Shown one piece after another: positions 34,875 to 44,093 of a DNA stretch of 64,000 nt (its first letter is position 1; every line of letters begins with the position of its first letter). The notes beneath the pieces are model-generated. The model was given only the letters and a program-made list of their open reading frames with translations, ran no database searches and was not told the DNA's origin. Origin of the DNA: Alistipes ihumii AP11. GTDB lineage: Bacteria > Bacteroidota > Bacteroidia > Bacteroidales > Rikenellaceae. The stretch is from positions 1,922,001 through 1,986,000 of the forward strand of contig NZ_CP102294.1 in the NCBI RefSeq assembly GCF_025144665.1, read 5' to 3'. A program made the translations under genes and the position numbers.

Positions 34875-35197
34875 GGCAAATAATCCGCTCCGCCGACTCC
34901 CCGGGTCAAAAAAGCGCTGTGCGGACATAGAAAGGCGGACTTGGGCTCTCGGGGCCATTTCTTGGTTCTTGGCCGGAAGCCGCAGACCGGCCACGCGTAT
35001 CGGGCTTAGCGAATGCGCTTCGGAGAAATAGAGTGCGCCGGCCGAAGCGAAGATTCGGCCGACGAGCCGGAGGCGACGACCCGAACGATCCGATCGGGCG
35101 CTGCGACCCGCGAACGGAATTTTCCGGCGGAACCGGGACACGACCGAATACCCGCTTCCGTCCGTCCGTTTCCCGGCGCGGGGCGGATATGCAAATC
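34875..35197. other. Intergenic region, no gene recognised
   Basis: Between the flippase promoter and a hairpin after the thioredoxin gene. Reading frames lack family character. Confidence 0.4.
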
Positions 35198-35238
35198 GAA
35201 CCCGTGTCCATGCCTCATACGGTCATGGACACGGGTTC
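35198..35238 (-). terminator. 15-bp perfect hairpin, likely terminator of rlmN-thioredoxin
   Basis: gaacccgtgtccatg pairs with catggacacgggttc around an 11-base loop. The T-run on the minus strand is weak (ATTTGC), so its efficiency is uncertain. Confidence 0.6.
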
Positions 35239-35273
35239 CGGTTTGCCGTTCTGTCGCTACGGAAAGCCGAAAT

Positions 35274-35699
35274 TTACCGCTCGATGTTCTCGAGTACTTT
35301 CCGTACTTCCTCGATGAAGCGGTCGGCATCGGCTCCGCCGACGATCCGTCCGACTTCCTCTCCGTCGGAATCCAGAATCAGAAAGGTCGGATAGGCCTTG
35401 ACGGAGTATCGTTTCGCTACGTCGACCCCCTCGCCCTTTTCGGCGTCGAACTTGGCGTTGACGAACGTCTTGTTGAAAAACTCGCCTACCTTTTGCTGGG
35501 GAAATATCTGCTTGGCCATGATCTGGCACGGCCCGCACCATGTCGCGTATACGTCGACGAACAGATACTTGTCCTGCTCGTCCGCGAGGGCGAGCAGCTC
35601 CTTGAGCGTTCCTTTCTCGAAAACGGTTCCCTGGTTCTTTTGTGCGAAAGCGGTTGCCGCGAACAATACGAGCAGCGCGGCCGTCATCCATTTTTTCAT
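35274..35699 (-). CDS. Exported thioredoxin-fold protein
   Basis: 141 aa with a signal peptide (ALLVLFAATAFAQ, cleavage near residue 20) and a thioredoxin domain with active site ATWCGPCQIM and cis-Pro in YPTFLI. Probably a periplasmic disulfide reductant or cytochrome-maturation-like partner; the precise client is unknown. The start overlaps the rlmN stop (ATGA), so it is translationally coupled. Confidence 0.85.
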   Translation of the reverse strand: MKKWMTAALLVLFAATAFAQKNQGTVFEKGTLKELLALADEQDKYLFVDVYATWCGPCQIMAKQIFPQQKVGEFFNKTFVNAKFDAEKGEGVDVAKRYSVKAYPTFLILDSDGEEVGRIVGGADADRFIEEVRKVLENIER

Positions 35700-36871
35700 G
35701 GTATCGTTTTTTTATTATCGGGTTCGGTTCGTTCGGGTGCAATTGTCGTTCCACAACGAGCGTCGGACGATGTTTCGTGCGGTTCGCTTCCGCTCGCTTC
35801 CGGGCTTTCCTTTCGTCCGGCCGGAGAACCGTTCCCTTGCCGGAGGGTGGAGAGCAGGCCGCAGGCCGCCTGAATGTCCTCGCCCCGCGAGGCGCGGATC
35901 GTCGTCGTGATGCCTCGCCGCGACAACTCATCGCGCAGACGGACCATCGTCGGCTCGTCGGCTCCCTCGAACGGAGCGTCGGGAATCGCGTGGAAGCGGA
36001 TCAGGTTGATCCGGCAGCGGAGCCCTGCGAGCAGCCGCGTCAGCGCGGCGACGTGCGCCGGCGTATCGTTGACTCCGCGAAAGACGATGTACTCGAAGCT
36101 GATTCGGCGCTGATGCGCGAAGTCGTTCCGCCGCAGCTCGGCGACCACCTGCTCGATCGGATAGCGGCGCTCGGCGGGCATCATGGCCGCGCGCTCGGCG
36201 GGGATCGGGTCGTGCAGGCTGACGGCCAGATGCACCCGGGTCCGTCGCAGCAGCTCCCGCATGGCGGGAATCACGCCGATCGTCGACACGGTGATCCGCG
36301 TCGGGCTCCAGCCGTATCCCCAGTCGGAGGTCAGCGCCTCGATCGATCGGATGACCTGCTCCGCGTTATCGAGCGGCTCGCCCATGCCCATGTAGACGAC
36401 GTTGGTCAGCCGGTCGCTTTCGGGAATCGAGCGGATCTGATTCAGTATCTCCCCTGCGGTCAGGTGGTGCGCGAAACCCTGCCGCGCGGTCATGCAAAAG
36501 CGGCAGCCCATCCGGCAACCCGACTGCGACGAGACGCAGAGCGTCGCCCGGTCGCCGTCGGGGATGTAGGCCGACTCGATGAAGCGGCCCTGCAGAGTCG
36601 GGAAAAGGTATTTTTTCGTGCCGTCGGCCGATCGCTGCACGTCGGCGAAGGGGATCGTGCCCAGCTCGTATTTCCCGGCGAGCTTCTCCCTGTTTTTCAG
36701 CGAGAGGTCCGTCATCCCGCCGATCGAATCGGCTCCCTTGCGATAAAGCCACGAGGCGATCTGCCGCGCGGCGAACCGGGGCATCCCGTTCTCGGCGGCG
36801 ATCCGCTCCAGTTCGTCGAGCGTGAGGCCGAACAGCCACGGCTTGTCGGTCGGTATGGCGGAATTTTCCAT
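35696..36871 (-). CDS. rlmN: 23S rRNA/tRNA adenine-C2 methyltransferase RlmN
   Basis: 391 aa radical-SAM methyltransferase for A2503 of 23S rRNA and A37 of some tRNAs. The 4Fe-4S motif is CRMGCRFC. The GMGEPLDN and SLHDPIPAERAAMMP segments and the C-terminal acceptor cysteine in RGEDIQAACGLL are present. About 40 residues follow that Cys, a longer and low-complexity tail than usual. Downstream thioredoxin gene overlaps by 4 bases. Confidence 0.93.
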   Translation of the reverse strand: MENSAIPTDKPWLFGLTLDELERIAAENGMPRFAARQIASWLYRKGADSIGGMTDLSLKNREKLAGKYELGTIPFADVQRSADGTKKYLFPTLQGRFIESAYIPDGDRATLCVSSQSGCRMGCRFCMTARQGFAHHLTAGEILNQIRSIPESDRLTNVVYMGMGEPLDNAEQVIRSIEALTSDWGYGWSPTRITVSTIGVIPAMRELLRRTRVHLAVSLHDPIPAERAAMMPAERRYPIEQVVAELRRNDFAHQRRISFEYIVFRGVNDTPAHVAALTRLLAGLRCRINLIRFHAIPDAPFEGADEPTMVRLRDELSRRGITTTIRASRGEDIQAACGLLSTLRQGNGSPAGRKESPEASGSEPHETSSDARCGTTIAPERTEPDNKKTIP

Positions 36872-37077
36872 CGATCTTCTATCCGTTCGTGGTTCTCTGG
36901 CGTATTCCTGCGGGCGGATATCCCGGCAAGGCCGCGCGGCGAATCGCGTTCCGTTCGTTCCCGCAGGGGGGATTCCGCCTCTGCGATAGTCCGGATTCGC
37001 CGGCTCGGAACGGGAAAGTCGCTACGCTTCGCGGGGAAAGTCTGCCCGCCGTACGGGAATGCCTCGCCTTCGTATGC

Positions 37078-37110
37078 AAAACAGGCTGTCCCCGAATCGA
37101 AACAGCCTGT
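37078..37110 (-). terminator. Terminator of tRNA-Ala
   Basis: acaggctgt and acagcctgt form a 9-bp stem; on the minus strand it is followed by TTTTGC. Confidence 0.65.
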
Positions 37111-37122
37111 CCTGATGCGTCG

Positions 37123-37196
<74 letters not shown>

Positions 37197-37333
37197 CTTC
37201 ATGCGCAGGCAAAAGTAAAAAGTTTTCGGCAGATTCCAAAAAAAATGCCGGAAAATCGCCGCGCGGTCGCTCCGCGGCGCGGCGATTCCGGAGTAAATCC
37301 GGGCCTTTTGTTTCATTCCTCGGTATTTCTTCG

Positions 37334-37341
37334 TAAATTTG
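37334..37341 (+). promoter_or_regulatory. -7 box of hflX
   Basis: TAAATTTG, about 100 bases upstream of the hflX ATG; no other TAnnTTTG box is closer. Confidence 0.5.
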
Positions 37342-37439
37342 TGGTATATTGTGTGCTGTATGCGCCCTTGCAGGACGCGTGGCCGCGACGGGACGATGCG
37401 GCGGAAGCACGCTTTCGGGCTTTATTTTTGGAAAGATTC

Positions 37440-38636
37440 ATGGGAGAAACGATCGATACGGCGCCGGAGCAGCGTCGGGCCGTTCTGGTGGCCGTCGTCC
37501 GCGAGCGGCAGGACGAGCGCCAGGCGAACGAATACCTCGACGAACTGGAATTTCTGGCCGAGACGGCCGGCATACGTAGCGTCAAGCGGTTCACGCAGCG
37601 GTTGGCCGCCCCTTCGGCCAAGACTTTCATAGGCGAGGGCAAGCTCGCCGAGATCGCGGCCTTCGTCGAGGAGAACGAGATACGCTACGTGATTTTCGAC
37701 GACGAGCTTTCGCCTTCGCAGCTTCGCAATCTGGACAAGGTGTTCAAGAACAAGATCTACGACCGCACGAGCCTGATTCTGGACATATTCGTCCAGCGGG
37801 CGACGACGGCTTATGCGAAGGCGCAGGTCGAGCTCGCGCAGTGCCAGTATCTGCTGCCCCGGCTCGCGGGCATGTGGACGCACCTCGAGCGGCAGCGGGG
37901 CGGCACGGGAACGCGCGGCGGGGCCGGCGAGCGCGAGATCGAGACCGACCGCCGCGTAATCCGCAACCGCATCAGCCGTCTCAAGGAGCAGTTGTCGAAG
38001 ATCGACCGCCAGATGGCCGTTCAGCGCGGCAACCGCGGCTCGCTCGTGCGCGTCGCGCTGGTAGGCTATACGAATGTCGGCAAGTCGACGCTGATGAATC
38101 TCATAGCGAAAAGCGAGGTTTTCGCCGAGAACAAGCTCTTCGCGACGCTCGACACGACGGTCCGCAAGGTCGTTTTGGAGAATCTGCCCTTTCTGCTGTC
38201 GGACACCGTCGGCTTCATCCGCAAGCTGCCCCATCAGCTCGTCGAGTCGTTCAAGTCGACGCTCGACGAGGTGCGCGAGGCCGACTTGCTGCTGCATGTG
38301 GTCGACATTTCGCATCCGAGCTTCGAGGAGCAGATCGCCGTCGTGAAACAGACGCTGCAGGAGATAGGCGCCGGCGACAAGCCCGTATTTCTGATATTCA
38401 ACAAGATCGACGCCTATACCTACGTCCGTAAGGACGAGGACGACCTGACGCCGTCCACGCGCGAGAACCTTTCGCTCGACGATCTGAAGAAAAGCTGGAT
38501 CGCCCGGGCCAACACGCCCTGCATTTTCCTGTCGGCCCGCAAGCGGACGAATATCGACAAGTTCCGGCGCGATTTGTACGGCATGGTGCGCGAGATACAC
38601 GCCGGGCGCTATCCGTTCAACAATTTCTTGTATTGA
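37440..38636 (+). CDS. hflX: Ribosome-splitting GTPase HflX
   Basis: 398 aa. HflX binds ribosomes and helps recycle stalled ones. The N-terminal HflX domain (SVKRFTQRLAAPSAKTFIGEGK) is followed by the Gly-rich RQRGGTGTRGGAGEREIETD and the GTPase domain: G1 GYTNVGKST, G3 DTVGFIRKLP, G4 NKID. The ATG at 37440 gives MGETIDTAP; the longer open frame upstream crosses the promoter box. upp follows after 27 bases. Confidence 0.93.
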   Translation: MGETIDTAPEQRRAVLVAVVRERQDERQANEYLDELEFLAETAGIRSVKRFTQRLAAPSAKTFIGEGKLAEIAAFVEENEIRYVIFDDELSPSQLRNLDKVFKNKIYDRTSLILDIFVQRATTAYAKAQVELAQCQYLLPRLAGMWTHLERQRGGTGTRGGAGEREIETDRRVIRNRISRLKEQLSKIDRQMAVQRGNRGSLVRVALVGYTNVGKSTLMNLIAKSEVFAENKLFATLDTTVRKVVLENLPFLLSDTVGFIRKLPHQLVESFKSTLDEVREADLLLHVVDISHPSFEEQIAVVKQTLQEIGAGDKPVFLIFNKIDAYTYVRKDEDDLTPSTRENLSLDDLKKSWIARANTPCIFLSARKRTNIDKFRRDLYGMVREIHAGRYPFNNFLY

Positions 38637-38663
38637 CCGAACCGAAACTTACAGAAGCAGACT

Positions 38664-39323
38664 ATGATGATAAGAATACTGGACCGGGAAAATGATACCC
38701 TGCTGAACAAGTTTATCGCCCAAATGCGCGATGTCGGCGTGCAGGGCGACAGCATGCGGTTCCGCCGCAATCTGGAACGCACGGGCGAGGTAATGGCCTA
38801 CGAGATCAGCAAGACGTTGCACTATTCGATGCGTACGGTCGAGACGCCGCTGGGCGAGGCGGAAGTCGCGCTGCCGGACGATCAGATCGTCATCGCGACG
38901 ATCCTGCGCGCCGGTCTGCCCTTTCATCAGGGCTTCCTGAACTATTTCGACGACGCGCAGAACGCGTTCGTTTCGGCCTATCGAAAGTACAGCAAAGACG
39001 GCAGCTTCCGTATTCATGTCGAGTATATCTCGACGTGCGAGCTGTCGGGCAAGACGCTGCTGCTGGTCGATCCGATGCTGGCCACCGGCGCGTCGCTGGC
39101 GCTGACCTTTCAGGCGCTCGTCGAGAAGGCGGGCCGTCCGCGCCGGACGATTCTCGCCGCCGCGATCGCCAGCGAGGAAGGTCTCGAGTATGCGAAAAAG
39201 CACTTTTCGGCTCAGGATACGTCGATCTGGTGCGGCACGGTCGACTCGGAGCTGACGGTCAAGTCGTACATCGTACCCGGGCTGGGCGACGCGGGCGATC
39301 TGGCCTACGGCGACAAAATGTAA
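38664..39323 (+). CDS. upp: Uracil phosphoribosyltransferase
   Basis: 219 aa pyrimidine-salvage enzyme (uracil + PRPP to UMP). The PRPP loop VDPMLATGASL and the C-terminal uracil-binding GLGDAGDLAYGDK are typical. It lies 27 bases after hflX and 81 before the helicase gene, so it may share transcription with both. Confidence 0.95.
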   Translation: MMIRILDRENDTLLNKFIAQMRDVGVQGDSMRFRRNLERTGEVMAYEISKTLHYSMRTVETPLGEAEVALPDDQIVIATILRAGLPFHQGFLNYFDDAQNAFVSAYRKYSKDGSFRIHVEYISTCELSGKTLLLVDPMLATGASLALTFQALVEKAGRPRRTILAAAIASEEGLEYAKKHFSAQDTSIWCGTVDSELTVKSYIVPGLGDAGDLAYGDKM

Positions 39324-39404
39324 GCGTTCGGCGCGGTTCGCCGCTTTGGCCGCCCGGGCGCATTCCGTCCGGACGTCGGTCGCCCGCATAATCCCGAAAG
39401 GAAA

Positions 39405-41927
39405 ATGGAGAATCCCGAACTGGAACTGGCCCGCCGCTTCGTCGAACGGACGGCAACCAGCGTATTTCTGACCGGCAAGGCCGGCACGGGCAAGACGACT
39501 TTCCTGCGCGAGCTGCGCGCGCGCAGTCCGAAGCGGATGATCGTTCTGGCGCCGACCGGCGTAGCCGCGATCAATGCCGGCGGCGTGACGATCCATTCGT
39601 TCTTCCAGCTCGCGTTCGCCCCCTACGTTCCGGAGTCGGAGCGGGGGATCGCGCCGGACCGGCCGCGGGAAGCGGTGCGCTTCAGCCGGCAGAAGATCGC
39701 TATTATCAAGAGCATCGACCTGCTTGTGATCGACGAGATCAGCATGGTGCGCGCCGACGTGCTCGACGCCGTGAGCGACGTGCTGCGCCGCTTCCGCGAC
39801 CGCCGCAAACCGTTCGGCGGAGTGCAGCTGCTGCTGATCGGCGACGTGCGGCAGCTGGCTCCGGTCGTGCGCGACGAGGAGTGGGCGCTGCTGCGGACAT
39901 TTTACGACTCTCCTTTTTTCTTCGACTCGAAGGCGCTGAAGCAAACCGATTACGTCGGTATCGAGCTGCAGCGCGTCTACCGCCAGAGCGACGGCCGCTT
40001 CGTCGAGCTGCTGAACCGCGTGCGCGACGGCCGGGTCGACCGCAACGTGCTCGACGAGCTGAACCGCCGCTATGTCCCCGGCTTCCGTCCCGGGGACGAC
40101 GAGGGCTACATCACGCTCACGTCGCACAACCATACGGCCGACGCGATCAACGAGCGGCGGCTTGCCGAACTCGACGCTCCTTCGCACACGTTCGAGGCCG
40201 AAATCGAGGGGGCCTTTCCCGAATATCTTTATCCGACGCATCCGTCCCTCATGCTGAAGAAAGGGGCTCAGGTCATGTTCGTCAAGAACGATCCGTCGCC
40301 CGAGAAGCGCTATTACAACGGGCGGATCGGCACGGTCACGGCTTTGGACGAAAATCGGGTCGAGGTGCTTCCCCGGGGCGAGAGCGTCCCGATCGCCGTC
40401 GAACCGGCCGAGTGGACGAATGCGAAATACGTGATCGACCCCGACTCGAAAGAGATTTCCGAACGGATCGAAGGACGGTTCGTGCAGTATCCGCTGCGGA
40501 CGGCCTGGGCGATTACGATCCACAAGAGTCAGGGTCTTACTTTCGACCGGGCCGTGATCGATGCCGCCGCGTCGTTTTCGCACGGGCAGGTCTATGTCGC
40601 GCTGAGCCGGTGTCGCAGTCTGGACGGGCTCGTGCTCAGTTCGCCGCTCGACGAGCGCTGCATCGTCGGCGATCCGACTGTGCAAGGGTTCTGCGAGCGG
40701 GTGTCGTCCGAACGACCCGACGGGACGGAACTTGAGCGGCGGAGCAGGGCTTATTACCGCGACTTGCTGCTCGAACTGTTCGACTTCGACTCGCTCGGCG
40801 CGTCGCTCCGCCGGCTCGGGGATTTCGTCGCCGAGCATTTCGGCAAGCTCTATCCGAAGCTGGCCCTCCAGTGGCAGCAGGGGACCGCCGAGTTCGGCGC
40901 GTCCGTGACGGATGTCGCCCGGCGATTCCGTTTGCAGCTCGAGAGCCTGCTTCGCAGCGACGAAAGCGAACGGCTGCGCGAGCGCGTCGTGAAGGGCGCG
41001 GCCTATTTCGCCGAACAATGCGGGCGAGTCGTCGCCCCGCTGATCGAGGCCAGCTATGTCGAAACCGACAGCAAGGAAACACGCAAGGCGCTCGCCGGCC
41101 TGCTCGATCTTTCCGGCGAGCGGTTGCGTGTCAAGACGGCCACGTTGGAGGCGGCCTCCGGCGGTTTCGACGTGTTCCGGCATTTGGAAGCGCGGGCTCG
41201 GGTGGCGGCCGAAGGCGCGGCGGCACGGACGAAGAAAGAGACGAAGGCTACGGCCGGAGAAGACGTGCTGCATCCCGAGCTGTTCGAGCGGCTGAGGCTG
41301 TGGAGACGCGAACAAGCCGCCGAGGCGGGCGTGCCGGCCTATGTGGTGATGAGCCAGCAGGCGCTGCTCGGCATTGCGAATCTGTTGCCCGGGTCGAGTG
41401 CCGAGCTCGGACGTATCAAGGGCGTGGGTCCCAAATTGGTCGAACGCTACGGGGAACAGGTTCTTTCGATCGTCGCTCTTTATCGGGCCGAGCGTGGCGA
41501 CGACCTCGATTTCGAGGTCCGGCGCCAGGCCTCTGAGGCCTCCGACCGGGAGAGCCCGCGTACTGAGAGCGGAGCCGAGAAAGAGCGTCGGACTGGCGGG
41601 CGGACTTCCAAAACGCGAGAGGATACCCGGCTCGCTACCCTGAGGCTGCTGGAGGAGGGTTTGGACGTGCCGGCAATCGCCCGCGAGCGCGGACTCCGGC
41701 CGATGACCGTTACCCGGCATATCGCCGATCTGATCGGGCAAGGCGTGCTCCGCGCGGAGCGCTTCTTGCCCTCCGACAAAATCGAGACGATCGCACGATA
41801 CCTCGGCGACCACCCCGGCGAAACGCTGACCCGGGTTTGCGAGGCGCTCGGCGGCGACGTTTCGTTCCGCGATGTCCTTTACGTACGCAGCTCGCTGTCG
41901 TGCGACAGCGATACGGCGGACGGATAA
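39405..41927 (+). CDS. PIF1-like helicase with HRDC and HTH domains
   Basis: 840 aa DNA helicase of superfamily 1B. Walker A TGKAGTGKTTF is at about residues 23-33, the APTGVAAINAGG motif follows, Walker B VIDEISM, the GDVRQLAPV motif, and a C-terminal helicase motif (AWAITIHKSQGLTFD). Residues ~620-700 form an HRDC-type domain (HPELFERLRLWRREQAAEAGVPAYVV) and ~735-780 a helix-turn-helix (VPAIARERGLRPMTVTRHI). Such fusions occur in Bacteroidota; the biological role is unclear, probably recombination or structured-DNA unwinding. A 55-bp piece of it recurs inverted downstream. Confidence 0.88.
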   Translation: MENPELELARRFVERTATSVFLTGKAGTGKTTFLRELRARSPKRMIVLAPTGVAAINAGGVTIHSFFQLAFAPYVPESERGIAPDRPREAVRFSRQKIAIIKSIDLLVIDEISMVRADVLDAVSDVLRRFRDRRKPFGGVQLLLIGDVRQLAPVVRDEEWALLRTFYDSPFFFDSKALKQTDYVGIELQRVYRQSDGRFVELLNRVRDGRVDRNVLDELNRRYVPGFRPGDDEGYITLTSHNHTADAINERRLAELDAPSHTFEAEIEGAFPEYLYPTHPSLMLKKGAQVMFVKNDPSPEKRYYNGRIGTVTALDENRVEVLPRGESVPIAVEPAEWTNAKYVIDPDSKEISERIEGRFVQYPLRTAWAITIHKSQGLTFDRAVIDAAASFSHGQVYVALSRCRSLDGLVLSSPLDERCIVGDPTVQGFCERVSSERPDGTELERRSRAYYRDLLLELFDFDSLGASLRRLGDFVAEHFGKLYPKLALQWQQGTAEFGASVTDVARRFRLQLESLLRSDESERLRERVVKGAAYFAEQCGRVVAPLIEASYVETDSKETRKALAGLLDLSGERLRVKTATLEAASGGFDVFRHLEARARVAAEGAAARTKKETKATAGEDVLHPELFERLRLWRREQAAEAGVPAYVVMSQQALLGIANLLPGSSAELGRIKGVGPKLVERYGEQVLSIVALYRAERGDDLDFEVRRQASEASDRESPRTESGAEKERRTGGRTSKTREDTRLATLRLLEEGLDVPAIARERGLRPMTVTRHIADLIGQGVLRAERFLPSDKIETIARYLGDHPGETLTRVCEALGGDVSFRDVLYVRSSLSCDSDTADG
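41157..41211 (+). repeat. 55-bp segment of the helicase gene, inverted repeat copy A
   Basis: Within codons for residues ~585-602. It is identical to the reverse complement of 42125-42179. Confidence 0.9.
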
Positions 41928-42698
41928 AGCCGACCGGACCCTGCGAGGCGATTTCCCGTACTCTCTCCGCTCTTGTCCGGCCGATAGCCGTACCTGCTGT
42001 GGCCTGTTCTTGGTTCTGAATCTCAGAAATAGCCGTGTCGGGACATGCTTCGGAAATCGTCTCCGGCACAACCGTTTTGACATGCGGCCGCTCGGCGAAG
42101 AAATCCGGCCGGCCGACACGGTTCCGGCCGCCACCCGAGCCCGCGCTTCCAAATGCCGGAACACGTCGAAACCGCCGGAAGTCCTTTCCGACGGCCGTTT
42201 TGATATGTGCCCTTCCTACGTTGCCTGCCTCGAACTGCAAAATGAAAATCTGCCCGCGCTGTCCGGACGGGATTGATAATCCTTTCGGGTAAAACGAAGC
42301 ATCGGCTCGTTGCCGGTGCAATCGGCCGGCGTTCCTTATTGTTTTCGTCCCGATCCTTACGTTTCTGTCCCAAATGAAGAAGTCGCCGGGGACTTTTGTC
42401 TGAATCGTCGCTCGACGCGTTCAGGTCGTCGGGGGGACGGAGTTTCGGCAGATAACGGAAAGCGGATTACCCGGAAGGTTCCGGATTCTCTCGCGGGGAC
42501 GAAATCCGCCTCTTTTCTGGCCGCGGCGGTTTCTTCGCCCGTCGGCCTTGTGCCTGCCCGTCGCCGTCGGGCTATTTCTGCCGTGAAGAACGGCGCTGTC
42601 CGGAGGAGCGGCGCGACCGGTAACCGTCCGGTCCCGAACGGAGACGGAAGCGAGGGGCAGGTTTCCCCTTCCGTGTTTTTTTTCTGCTCCGATCGTAT
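41928..42698. other. Intergenic region holding an inverted helicase-gene fragment
   Basis: No supported gene. It contains the 55-bp inverted copy and a flanking stretch that still resembles the helicase sequence (tatcaaaacggccg against tgtcaagacggcca), so it may be a decayed inverted duplication. Confidence 0.5.
42125..42179 (-). repeat. 55-bp inverted repeat copy B
   Basis: Minus-strand copy identical to 41157-41211 over 55 bases, outside any gene. Confidence 0.9.
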
Positions 42699-42706
42699 TA
42701 CCTTTG
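42699..42706 (+). promoter_or_regulatory. -7 box of folE
   Basis: TACCTTTG, 18 bases before the ATG at 42725. The alternative upstream TTG start lies inside this box. Confidence 0.65.
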
Positions 42707-42724
42707 CCCGGTAAAACCGTCACG

Positions 42725-43321
42725 ATGAACTGCAACTACGATAAAGAGGAGCGTTTCGACTCGGACACTCTCCGGGCGCTCGGCGAGCACTATGAGGCTA
42801 TTCTGAAACTGCTCGGGGAGGATCCCGCGCGCGAGGGACTGCTCAAGACGCCCGAGCGGGTCGCCAAGGCCATGTGCTTTCTGACCAAGGGTTACGACGA
42901 GGATCCGCGCGAAATCCTGCTCTCGGCCAAGTTCAAGGAAGAGTACCGCCAGATGGTGATCGTCAAGGACATCGAGCTTTACTCGCTTTGCGAGCACCAC
43001 ATGCTGCCTTTTTACGGCAAGGCTCATGTGGCCTATATCCCGAACGGTTATATCACCGGGCTGTCGAAGATCGCGCGCGTCGTCGAGGCCTATGCCCGCC
43101 GGTTGCAGGTGCAGGAGCGGCTGACCGTGCAGATCCGCGATTGCATTCAGAAGGCGCTCAACCCGCTCGGCGTGGCCGTCGTCATCGAGGCGAGCCATAT
43201 GTGCATGCAGATGCGCGGTGTCGAGAAGCAGAGTTCGAGTACGACGACCTCGGCTTTTACCGGCGCCTTTCTCACTCAGATGCAGACCCGGGAAGAATTC
43301 ATCCATCTGATCAAGTCCTGA
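42725..43321 (+). CDS. folE: GTP cyclohydrolase I
   Basis: 198 aa enzyme for the first step of pterin/folate synthesis (GTP to dihydroneopterin triphosphate). Zinc site motif CEHHMLPF, the [21 protein letters not shown] segment and the C-terminal [13 protein letters not shown] are diagnostic. The start at 42725 (MNCNYDKEE) fits the promoter. Confidence 0.96.
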   Translation: MNCNYDKEERFDSDTLRALGEHYEAILKLLGEDPAREGLLKTPERVAKAMCFLTKGYDEDPREILLSAKFKEEYRQMVIVKDIELYSLCEHHMLPFYGKAHVAYIPNGYITGLSKIARVVEAYARRLQVQERLTVQIRDCIQKALNPLGVAVVIEASHMCMQMRGVEKQSSSTTTSAFTGAFLTQMQTREEFIHLIKS

Positions 43322-43898
43322 TTTCCCGTTCCGCCGTTTCACGATGATCGTTTCCCCGGCATGTCCTGCGGAGGCCGGAGAGAACGTGCCCATACGATAA
43401 AAATTTCATCGGTATCCGTCCTGCCCTGTCGGAATCTTGATTCGGCCGGGGACGGTCGCGATGGGCGTGGAATGAGGGGAATACCGGTTGCAGGCTCGAC
43501 GCAAAACCCGCCCGGACGGGCAGAACCGGACGCATTTCGCGTGTCCGGGGCGAATGCCTTGTCGATCGTATGTTCGGTGGCTCGACAGGGCGATGAGAAA
43601 ACGCCGGGATTCCGCCGTGTGCGCGGGCTTCGGGATGTGAACCGGTTAAAGGTTTGATAATTAATTATATTTTTTATAAAAATAGAAGAATATATTTTTA
43701 TAAAATAAATTCGTGCGGCACGGACGATTGTTTCGTTAGTTCGTTGTTGCGTAGCGATTGATATTGTATGGAGATCTCGGAATGTCGCATCGGATTCGAA
43801 CCGGTTCGTTTTGCCAATGACCGGTCCGGGAACCGACCGGCATGGTCGTCCGCTTCCCGACTCGCATCGTAAGGGGGGCTGTTCGGATTCGGATCGGA
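43322..43898. other. Gene-free stretch with a very AT-rich block
   Basis: 43655-43715 is extremely AT-rich, with near-palindromic ttttttataaaaata and atttttataaaata. The rest gives no credible gene. Confidence 0.45.
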
Positions 43899-44050
43899 GA
43901 AAATAAAGGACGGACGACATCCTGCCGATGCCGTCCGTCGTCGGACGATTCGTTCTAAAAAGGGCCCGGACGAGGGATCGCAGGGTCCCGGTGAGGTCGC
44001 CTGCCATCCACCAGTGAATAAGAAAAACATAACAAAATCATATGCACGAA
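43899..44050 (-). ncRNA. Candidate structured RNA ending in an intrinsic terminator
   Basis: On the minus strand a 13-bp stem (43909-43921 with 43927-43939, pentaloop) is followed by CTTTATTTTC, a good terminator, but no gene precedes it. About 120 bases upstream a near-consensus TATCTTGG box (44056-44063) could start a ~150-nt transcript. An additional 13-bp perfect inverted repeat (43964-43976 with 44081-44093) spans the same region. Candidate only; no known RNA family was recognised. Confidence 0.35.
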
Positions 44051-44093
44051 ACATACCAAGATAGAATGATAGCTATCTTACCCTCGTCCGGGC

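Noticed and set aside
38649-42164. 1171-aa minus-strand open frame
   Set aside because: It is a shadow of upp and the helicase gene, caused by high GC. Its start lies in the 55-bp inverted copy, which is how that repeat was noticed.
43700-44020. Cobalamin riboswitch on the plus strand
   Set aside because: ggtgaggtcgcctgcc matches the B12 box at only about 10 of 16 positions, other conserved parts are missing, and no plus-strand gene follows.
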